Positions 53,848 through 60,255 of a stretch of 64,000 bases of DNA are shown in pieces. The notes beneath the pieces are model-generated. The model saw only the letters and a list, made by a program, of their open reading frames with translations, was not told the origin of the DNA and did not search any database. Origin of the DNA: G963664115 sp965216035. GTDB lineage: Bacteria; Acidobacteriota; Terriglobia; 20CM-2-55-15. The stretch is taken from assembly GCA_965216035.1 (NCBI GenBank), contig CBDCFM010000020.1:868001-932000 (forward strand), written 5' to 3'. Position 1 is the first letter of the stretch, and each line of letters begins with the position of its first letter. The translations under genes were made by a program, and so were the position numbers.

Positions 53848-54171
53848 ATGGGAAGACCGAACAGATATTCACCTGAAGTTCGAGAACGGGCCGTCCGGAT
53901 GGTGTTCGAGCACCAGAGGGAGTACGACTCCCAGTGGAGGGCGATGGCCTCGATCGCGTCGAAGATCGGCTGTACGGCCGAGACGTTGCGGAAGTGGGTC
54001 CGGCAGGCCGAGCGAGATACGGGGCAGCGCGGAGGGCTGACCACGGACGAGAAGCAGCGGATGAGGGAACTGGAGCGGGAGGTTCGCGAGCTGAAGCGGG
54101 CGAACGAGATCCTGCGGAAAGCATCAGCGTTTTTCGCGCAGGCGGAGCTCGACCGCCGACCGCGGAGATGA
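53848..54171 (+). CDS. IS3-family transposase OrfA
   Basis: DNA-binding subunit, 107 residues: an HTH (YSPEVRERAVRMVFEHQ, then SKIGCTAETLRKWVRQAE) and a leucine-zipper helix MRELEREVRELKRANEILRKAS. The orfA stop overlaps the orfB ATG (ATGA), and a T5-C run at 54130-54135 could serve a -1 frameshift, so OrfB may come from coupling or a fusion. Confidence 0.92.
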   Translation: MGRPNRYSPEVRERAVRMVFEHQREYDSQWRAMASIASKIGCTAETLRKWVRQAERDTGQRGGLTTDEKQRMRELEREVRELKRANEILRKASAFFAQAELDRRPRR

Positions 54172-55076
54172 CGGAGTTCATCGAAGAAAATCGGGACCCG
54201 TATGGGGTCGAGTCGATCTGTAGTGTGCTGCCGATCGCCCCGTCGACGTTCTATGAGCATCAGATACGATGGCGCAATCCGGATCGATTACCGACCCGGG
54301 CAAAACGGGATGCGGCCTTGCGGGGAGAGATCGACCGGGTGTGGCGGGAGAACCGTCGGGTCTACGGCGCCCCCAAGGTCTGGAAGCAGCTGAACCGGGA
54401 ACACATCCCCGTGGCCCGATGCACGGTCGAACGGTTGATGCGCGATATGGGTCTGCGGGGAGTCGTCCGCGGGAAGAAGCCCCAGACGACGATTCCGGAT
54501 GAGGCGGCGCTCCGGCCGCCGGATCTGGTGGGCCGGGACTTCACGGCCACACGTCCGAATCAGCTCTGGGTCGCGGATCTGAGTTATGTGGCCACCTGGA
54601 GCGGCTTCGTTTACGTCGCCTTTGTCATTGACGTGTTCTCACGAAAGATCGTCGGCTGGCGGGTCATGAACTCGCTGAAGACCGACATTGCCCTGGATGC
54701 TCTGGAGCAGGCCCTTTGGGCGCGCTCCGACACCGACGGTCTGATTCATCACAGCGACCGCGGCAGCCAGTATCTGTCGATCCGCTACACGGAGCGGCTC
54801 TCCGAATCCGGGATCGAGCCCTCGGTTGGAAGCCGGGGCGATTCCTATGACAACGCGCTGGCCGAATCGGTGATCGGCCTGTACAAGACCGAGGTCATTC
54901 GAAAGGACGGCCCGTGGAAGGGAGTCGACGATGTCGACTTCGCCACTCTCGACTGGGTGTCCTGGTTCAACGAGCAGCGGCTCCTGGGACCGATTGGCGA
55001 CATACCACCGGCCGAATTCGAACAGATGTACTATCAGCAGCAACAGTCCCGCCTCGTCGAGGCGGGACTCAACTAA
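54168..55076 (+). CDS. IS3-family transposase OrfB
   Basis: Catalytic subunit. From the ATG at 54168 it has 302 residues; the open frame in the -1 register continues further upstream through orfA. The DDE triad lies in WVADLSYVATW (Asp), IHHSDRGSQYLS (Asp) and NALAESVIGLYKTE (Glu). The N-terminus MTEFIEENRDPYGVESICSVL is typical of the IS51-like branch of IS3. Intact, so the element could still move. Confidence 0.93.
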   Translation: MTEFIEENRDPYGVESICSVLPIAPSTFYEHQIRWRNPDRLPTRAKRDAALRGEIDRVWRENRRVYGAPKVWKQLNREHIPVARCTVERLMRDMGLRGVVRGKKPQTTIPDEAALRPPDLVGRDFTATRPNQLWVADLSYVATWSGFVYVAFVIDVFSRKIVGWRVMNSLKTDIALDALEQALWARSDTDGLIHHSDRGSQYLSIRYTERLSESGIEPSVGSRGDSYDNALAESVIGLYKTEVIRKDGPWKGVDDVDFATLDWVSWFNEQRLLGPIGDIPPAEFEQMYYQQQQSRLVEAGLN

Positions 55077-55106
55077 AACTGTCTCCGGAAAACCCGGGGT
55101 GGTTCA

Positions 55107-55920
55107 CTCCCTGCTCGCGGTAACGCGGACGGACTTTCTCAAGGCTGCGGAGCGCTTCGGAATAACTGCCGCGTTTGAAGTAAAGGTCCGCAATATTCTT
55201 GTCCAAAATGTCAAACCAAAGGCCGATTTCGTGACGCACACAGTATTCGCGTGCCTTCTCGTAGCTGCGGATCGCCTCGTCAAAACGGTTCAACTGGGTC
55301 AGTGCCTCCGCCCGGTTCATTTCCACAGCCACAACGACGATGAACTGGTCGCTGCCCTCGGCCACCTCGAAGGCCCGATCATATTCCCTCAAAGAATCCC
55401 TAAATTGATTTCGGCGATAAAACAGATTTCCGAGCGTGACGTGCACACGCGGCAAATACTCGGTATCCTCAGCGGCTTCGAGAAGGCGCTCCGCTGTCTT
55501 AGCAAGATTGTGGGCCCGGTCGAACTCGCCGAGCGACATCAGGTTTTCCGACTGTGCAACCAGCGACCGGCCGAATTCCCGGTGGGCGCCGGCCTCGGCA
55601 AACAGATCGCTGGCTTTTTCAAAAAACGGCTGGGCCTCGACGCCTTGTCTCATGTTCATGAACACATAGGCCTGGCATTGATGGGCAAAGCCAGCTGCTA
55701 GAGGTGTGCCGAGTTCGGACGCCAGGAAAAGGTTGGTTTGAGCAAGAACTTCAGCGAGTTGATGGTCCTTGGGGAGCCATTCGCGGATTAGGGAGGAAAG
55801 GTCTTCGATCAGTTCTTGGCAAGCAGGAAAACCAGAGTCGGCGACAAACGCACGTTGCCCCACGACATCACGAACCTGGATCAACGCATCCAAGAATTCC
55901 TGAACCGAGGAGGGTTTCAC
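55107..55920 (-). pseudogene. TPR-CHAT caspase-like protease, 5' part (split by IS)
   Basis: First 271 codons of the split gene, starting with GTG at 55920. It is made of TPR-type helical hairpins (AAGFAHQCQAYVFMNMRQGVEAQPFFEKASDLF cut to units such as SLGEFDRAHNLAKTAERLLEAA and LTQLNRFDEAIRSYEKAREY). After residue 271 the reading frame enters the IS and stops 12 codons later. Removing the IS and one CTCC joins GGA-G to AC, restoring one 944-codon frame. It is 98 bases downstream of the zinc-finger gene. Confidence 0.9.
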
Positions 55921-56018
55921 GCTAAAGTCGCTTCGTGCGTTTATCGGCGCGTCTTCCTTTGCGCGCCGTATCTACCTACTCCGGTCACCCCCTCTACCGT
56001 TTTGTGAGGGGAACGAAC

Positions 56019-56639
56019 TTACGCCAGGATGGAGCGGTCTCGACGATGCACGCCGAGGAGTGTCACCTGCCCGTCAGGCAGGTCCACGGACAGATTATAG
56101 GTATCGTCAGGAACTTCGTCGAACAAAAACTCTCCCACCGGGTTCGTCTGGGTGTTATAGCGGACCACGCCGTGAGACTCTAACCTCACAGGCGTGTTTT
56201 CAAAGAAGCGCTCCGATTCTGACACGACCTGACCGGCCAAAGACACACGCTCGTCTCCCGTCTCGATGCGGACATCGACAGCCACGTTCCCCGCCTTGAA
56301 GAGAAGCTGCCGCTCTACGCTGCCAGCGGAGCGGATGCCGACCGGGGCGGGTTGCTCGAAGCTGTCGAAGACGCGCCTGGCGATTCTCAGCACCTTGCTC
56401 GTCGTGCCCTCGGCCGGACGGAAAACGGGCTGGAACAGTTGAATACCCCACTCTAGGAGTTCTGCGGGCGGCTCGTTCTTGGTGTCAGTATTCAGGAATC
56501 GAAGCAATTCATTGAATTCCCCAGCGTTCCTCTGACATTGTTCGCACACACTCAAGTGCTGCTTTGCCGCGGCCAGGGCCGCAGGATCCGCTTTAAGTTC
56601 AATCTGGTCAATAAGTGTTTCAGCCCTTAGGTGGCGCAT
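56019..56639 (-). CDS. Cytosolic zinc-finger anti-sigma-like protein with beta-sandwich C-terminus
   Basis: Likely anti-sigma factor for the ECF gene upstream. His28, Cys32 and Cys35 form the H-x3-C-x2-C ASD zinc motif (QHLSVCEQC). There is no membrane segment. Residues about 85-125 form a flexible linker region; about 130-200 read VSLAGQVVSESERFFENTPVRL, then EFLFDEVPDDTYNLSVDLPDG, a carboxypeptidase-regulatory-like beta-sandwich. It lies between the sigma gene (162 bases) and the CHAT gene. A possible substrate of the protease; that is inference. Confidence 0.75.
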   Translation of the reverse strand: MRHLRAETLIDQIELKADPAALAAAKQHLSVCEQCQRNAGEFNELLRFLNTDTKNEPPAELLEWGIQLFQPVFRPAEGTTSKVLRIARRVFDSFEQPAPVGIRSAGSVERQLLFKAGNVAVDVRIETGDERVSLAGQVVSESERFFENTPVRLESHGVVRYNTQTNPVGEFLFDEVPDDTYNLSVDLPDGQVTLLGVHRRDRSILA

Positions 56640-56801
56640 CGCGATCTCCGTATCATCCTCTTAAAGTCTCTAAAGTTTCAGTATCGAAGTCGTAGGGTCC
56701 CAAACAGTCTCTAAAGACCCATCGAACTTTCTCCTGCGTCTACTTAACAGTAGAGGCAAATCCACCTCTGGAAATACAAAAAAGTCGAATCTTCCCGACG
56801 G

Positions 56802-57371
56802 CTACTGGACTCCCCGCCGGCGAAGCGTCACGCGGAGCTTCTCCAAACAACGGGCGCGGGTGGGACCGATACTCGGAACGGGCATCTTGAGTTTCTCTCT
56901 GATTTCAGCGTAGCTTGGATCGGAGGGGTCCAGATAGAGGAGTTCCAATAGCTGCCGGCATCGGTCGGCCATCTCGCCAATCGCCTCCCGGACCTTCTGC
57001 TCCCGGTCCGAACGTATACTGGCCTCCTCACCTGTTTCAGCAGTGTCCGGGGTCGCCTCCATACCTTCTTCGTCGGAGACATCCCGATGCTTCATCGACT
57101 GGACCTGGATGCAGTGGCGGGTTGTCGTCGTGATCAGCCATGAACTGACCTTGGAATTGTCCTTTAGATCCTCAAGATGCTCAATCAGCTTGACGCAAAC
57201 CGTCTGGAACACGTCGTTGCAATCGGACGGGAGGAATCCGAACTTGTTCGGAATCGAGAATATCAGCCTGCGATACCGCGTGATCAGGGTTTCCCACGCC
57301 GCAGCCTCGCCATCCAAACACTGGCCAACGAGCTCCGGGTCGGTCAGCTTAGTATTGGCGTCCGGCTTCAT
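56802..57371 (-). CDS. ECF-family RNA polymerase sigma factor
   Basis: 189 residues with sigma region 2 (about 20-90: AAAWETLITRYRRLIFSI, then NDVFQTVCVKLIEHL) and region 4 (about 125-185: MADRCRQLLELLYLDPSDPSYAEIREKL, then MPVPSIGPTRARCLEKLR). The VPSIGPTRAR helix is typical of ECF groups that sit with cytosolic zinc proteins. It overlaps the small membrane gene by 4 bases and heads the sigma/anti-sigma/CHAT module. Confidence 0.9.
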   Translation of the reverse strand: MKPDANTKLTDPELVGQCLDGEAAAWETLITRYRRLIFSIPNKFGFLPSDCNDVFQTVCVKLIEHLEDLKDNSKVSSWLITTTTRHCIQVQSMKHRDVSDEEGMEATPDTAETGEEASIRSDREQKVREAIGEMADRCRQLLELLYLDPSDPSYAEIREKLKMPVPSIGPTRARCLEKLRVTLRRRGVQ

Positions 57372-57619
57372 TTCCGAATTTTCCTAGCCCTCCAGAAGTT
57401 ATGAAGTCCGAAACCCAGCATGGAAACAGAGAACAGGACGGTCAGCACGATGCGCCAGACGCCGACTTCTGGAGCCGCAGCCCAACGCTGGTACTCCGGT
57501 ACCATGCTGGCGCCTCCAATGACTGCTAACGCGAGGAAGAACCCACCAACAATTTCAAGCGTCAGTGTGTGTAATACCCGAAAGGCATCCTTGAAAGCGG
57601 TTCTGAATCTCCCTGCCAT
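57368..57619 (-). CDS. Small two-helix membrane protein
   Basis: I do not recognise the family. The 83 residues hold two hydrophobic helices (about 22-40 IVGGFFLALAVIGGAS and 53-74 VWRIVLTVLFSVSMLGFGLHNF), with a basic C-terminus (WRARKIRK). Both ends should face the cytoplasm by the positive-inside rule. It overlaps the sigma gene by 4 bases, so it may belong to the same signalling unit or simply share its transcript. Confidence 0.65.
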   Translation of the reverse strand: MAGRFRTAFKDAFRVLHTLTLEIVGGFFLALAVIGGASMVPEYQRWAAAPEVGVWRIVLTVLFSVSMLGFGLHNFWRARKIRK

Positions 57620-57771
57620 GAGTGTGGGCTACCAACCCTATCACCTCTTTCGTGGCTGTGCGACCATCGTCACTGGAATCTTGACTGGCAGTAGGATCGA
57701 AGTTCAATCCCTGTTTTACAGGGCGGTACAATTTGCTCCGGAGCCGGGACCGCCCGCCCGTTTTCGCTGGC

Positions 57772-57800
57772 TTGACAGCCCTCTAAAGAAGTGTGATACC
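57772..57800 (+). promoter_or_regulatory. Promoter of the 57838 gene
   Basis: A perfect TTGACA (57772-57777), 17 bases, then GATACC (57795-57800) preceded by an extended TGT. It stops 37 bases before the TTG start. A TACAAT at 57727-57732 is a second option. Confidence 0.45.
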
Positions 57801-57837
57801 TTGCGTGCTTACCGCTACAGGATCGGACGGGGAAAAT

Positions 57838-58140
57838 TTGGAACTCAACGATAACCTGAAGAAGCTGATGAAGGATTTGGGCGTCGCAATCAACGACGCT
57901 CTATCGGATTCCACGGGGATCAGCGAAGCGATCCAGAACGTTCGCGACGGAGGTTACGACGTGTACCTGGTCCTAGAAGCTACAATCGGTTTCAACAGGC
58001 TGCCGGGCCAAGGCCAAGCGGACGAAAAAAAGGACGGCCCGGCGGCAATTCACAAAGATATCGAACTGCAGGTAAATGCTCAGGACATGAAGTTTCTCAA
58101 GTCCCTCAAGATCAGGGTCGACGATCTTGAAAACCAATGA
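57838..58140 (+). CDS. Conserved-looking hypothetical protein, about 100 residues
   Basis: I do not recognise a named family. TTG at 57838 follows GGACGGGG and gives 100 residues; the frame reaches 57793. The product starts MELNDNLKKLMKDLGVAINDALSDS, is mostly helical, then has GYDVYLVLEATIGF and a charged tail, with no membrane segment or signal peptide. The last 29 bases overlap the convergent glycosyltransferase gene. Confidence 0.6.
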   Translation: MELNDNLKKLMKDLGVAINDALSDSTGISEAIQNVRDGGYDVYLVLEATIGFNRLPGQGQADEKKDGPAAIHKDIELQVNAQDMKFLKSLKIRVDDLENQ

Positions 58141-59131
58141 GCTGCATTTGAACGATCGCTCCCAGTACCTCCTCAAGCCGAACTTCCACTATTGAGTCCT
58201 TCTTGATGTAGCGGTCCTTTGGTCCCACGGGACTGTAATGCTCGGGAAGGCTGCTGCTGAAAATCCCCAGAGTCGGCACGCCCAACGCCGACCCAATATG
58301 CATAGGGCCGGAATCGTTACTGACCAGGAGGTCGGCCCCTGCGATCACGCTGGCCATTTCCTGAATGCCCAGATCGGTGAGGAGTTGGGTCTCGGCGCCA
58401 GCCTCGGTCTTGACCTGGCGGGCGATCGACCGCTCGGCCTCCGAGAAGCCGGACAGAACACGCACATGAGCACCCCATCGGCTCGCTACCTGTATTGCAA
58501 GGGCTGCAAATCTAGAGGCAGGCCAGCGGCGTTCCGGAACGGACGCACCCACATACAGAACAACCAGTGGGCCCGCGTTAGCTGGGCTTGCAACCGGGAC
58601 GTGAACGTCAGGACCCACCTCAATCACCGGATTTCCGTCGCCCTGGCGGCTAGAAACGCCCGGAATATGTTCGACGACTCTCTGAAACATCTCCGACACA
58701 TGGAGCCTTTTATCTTCCTGAACAGGTGGAAGGTTGAAGCAAAACGGGAGGTATGCCCGGTCCGCGCGTTTCATTCCCAACCGGTATCGCGCTCCGGAAC
58801 ACCGAGCCAGTAGATTTGTCTCGCGAAAACTGTGAAAGTCCACAACGAGATCGAAGCGGCGGGAGCGTAAGTCACCTACAAGTCGGCATATATCTCGAAG
58901 TGCCCCGAGACGCGTGCCATCCCGCATCTGAATCCGGTCGACAGAAATCACTTCGTCGATGTGAGGGCAGAGCTCCGCAATCGGCGCCGAGCGGCTTCCA
59001 GTGGCCAGGATCAGCCGGGCTCCCCCAAAACTACTCTTCAGGCGCACCAAAGCAGGCAGCAGCAGGACGACGTCCCCGATCCGGGCGAAACGGATAGCCA
59101 ATATGTTGGAGACACCGGAAAGGCGCGTCAC
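58112..59131 (-). CDS. Glycosyltransferase family 9 (heptosyltransferase-like)
   Basis: Probably transfers a heptose or related sugar in lipopolysaccharide core synthesis. The 339-residue GT-B protein begins ILAIRFARIGDVVLLLPAL, has GASVPERRWPASRFAAL in the C-terminal half and the donor-site block LLVSNDSGPMHIGSALGVPTLGIFSSS. GTG start at 59131, overlapping the upstream stop (GTGA). The acceptor cannot be told. Confidence 0.9.
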   Translation of the reverse strand: MTRLSGVSNILAIRFARIGDVVLLLPALVRLKSSFGGARLILATGSRSAPIAELCPHIDEVISVDRIQMRDGTRLGALRDICRLVGDLRSRRFDLVVDFHSFRETNLLARCSGARYRLGMKRADRAYLPFCFNLPPVQEDKRLHVSEMFQRVVEHIPGVSSRQGDGNPVIEVGPDVHVPVASPANAGPLVVLYVGASVPERRWPASRFAALAIQVASRWGAHVRVLSGFSEAERSIARQVKTEAGAETQLLTDLGIQEMASVIAGADLLVSNDSGPMHIGSALGVPTLGIFSSSLPEHYSPVGPKDRYIKKDSIVEVRLEEVLGAIVQMQLIGFQDRRP

Positions 59132-59754
59132 GGAACAATGATTCGGCTCGCCTCATCCCGCGGGGCCTCCGGTGCCACTGAGGTCAACCAGTCGAGATAT
59201 TGCCGGCTCCGGGGACGGCCGCTTGAACGTGATTCGGCATTCATCAGCATGAAATCGAGCAATTCGGGAATATCGGAAACCCGGAGCGCATTGACGGTCG
59301 GCCCCTGGGGCTGCATCAGCTGTTCCAGGACAGACTTGATCCGGCGAAAGAGGCCCATAGCGGCGGCGCTGCCCTCGGGGAGAGTTTCATAATGGATGCC
59401 CGAGGAACGTGTTTTCATCGTGGCTCTAAGGGCTTGAAGCGCGTCCCTCACATCCTGATCGACCATGCCTGGATCCCGGGACCTATCCTCGACGATTGCC
59501 TGGGCGAAGGCGGTGATAGCCGCGGTATTTCGATAGAGGACCTGTTGATTAAGTTTCGGAGAGGCCTGAGGTGGGTGATGTCGGTGTCGCCGCGCCGATT
59601 CGAACGAGCGTCCTTTCCGCAGATGGACGCAATCGCTGGGACAGTCGATTTCGACCTCGCGCTTCGTCCCGCAACAAATCGTGCAAATATTACCTGCCTT
59701 CGCGGGACAGTGGCGCTTGGCGGCTCGCTGGGAACAGAGAGGGCACTTCGCCAT
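59128..59754 (-). CDS. Cys-rich zinc-ribbon-like conserved protein
   Basis: Unknown function, 208 residues. Eight Cys fall in the first 42 residues (4, 7, 16, 24, 27, 28, 38, 42) in the pattern CPLC-x8-C-x7-CTICC-x9-C-x3-C, enough for two zinc sites. The rest is helical with no other motif I recognise. It is translationally coupled to the GT9 gene and has a perfect extended -10 promoter just upstream. Confidence 0.75.
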   Translation of the reverse strand: MAKCPLCSQRAAKRHCPAKAGNICTICCGTKREVEIDCPSDCVHLRKGRSFESARRHRHHPPQASPKLNQQVLYRNTAAITAFAQAIVEDRSRDPGMVDQDVRDALQALRATMKTRSSGIHYETLPEGSAAAMGLFRRIKSVLEQLMQPQGPTVNALRVSDIPELLDFMLMNAESRSSGRPRSRQYLDWLTSVAPEAPRDEASRIIVP

Positions 59755-59765
59755 ATCTGCCGCAA

Positions 59766-59774
59766 ATTATAGCA
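59766..59774 (-). promoter_or_regulatory. Extended -10 promoter of the Cys-rich protein gene
   Basis: Read leftward, TGC plus a perfect TATAAT (59766-59771), ending 11 bases before the ATG at 59754. Transcription would start about five bases before the start codon, leaving no room for a normal ribosome site. Confidence 0.6.
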
Positions 59775-59920
59775 CCTTTAATTCGACGCCCCCGGGTGTT
59801 GCATATGATGGGAATGTTCGGACTCTTCAGCGCCAGCTGTAGCCCGTCACAGCATTTCGGACAGAAATCCCTGAGAAACTAAGAGACACTTTCCGGATCG
59901 AAACGATCTGAGGACGATCG

Positions 59921-60150
59921 ATGAAAGAGAAAGTGTCGGCAGAAGAACAAGTGCGAAAAATCCGTCGAAAGACGTACTCGGCGGAAGATAAAGGTGCGGA
60001 TCGTCTTGTAAGGGCTGCGAGGTGAAGAGAGCATCGCAGCCCTGTGCCGGCGGGAAGGAATACCATCGAATCTGTACTACCGCTGGAGCAAGGGTTCCTC
60101 GAAGCCGGGAAGAAGCGGCTACACAAGAAGATAGAGGACATTATGAAAAG
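59921..60150 (+). pseudogene. Decayed IS transposase orfA
   Basis: Starting at ATG 59921 the frame reads VRKIRRKTYSAEDK and then breaks. A second frame continues with KVRIVL, a stop, and EESIAALCRREGIPSNLYYRWSKG, the classic IS3-type HTH orfA sequence. So the gene has a frameshift and an in-frame stop. No orfB and no clear inverted ends remain. The rest of 59775-60255 holds no gene. Confidence 0.8.
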
Positions 60151-60239
60151 CCCTCTAATCCCTGCCTGAACCCTGCCTCTCTTATCCTCGAGAAGATTCT
60201 CGACTAACGTTTCCACCCCAGCCATGCCCGTCGCCCGTG

Positions 60240-60248
60240 TGCTAAACT
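60240..60248 (+). promoter_or_regulatory. Extended -10 promoter of the FAD/Fe-S dehydrogenase gene
   Basis: TGC plus TAAACT (60243-60248), seven bases before the ATG at 60256. It shares GTGTGCTAAA with the gatB promoter, and again suggests a very short leader. Confidence 0.45.
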
Positions 60249-60255
60249 CCAGCTC

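Larger units (their letters stand above)
53797..55106 (+). mobile_element. IS3-family insertion sequence, 1310 bp, recent
   Basis: Both ends are a perfect 26-bp inverted repeat beginning TGAACCACCCCGGG (53797-53822 and 55081-55106), and a CTCC target duplication flanks it (53793-53796 and 55107-55110). It carries orfA and orfB in the usual -1 arrangement. Perfect ends and duplication imply a young insertion. It lies opposite to the TPR-CHAT gene it splits. Confidence 0.96.
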
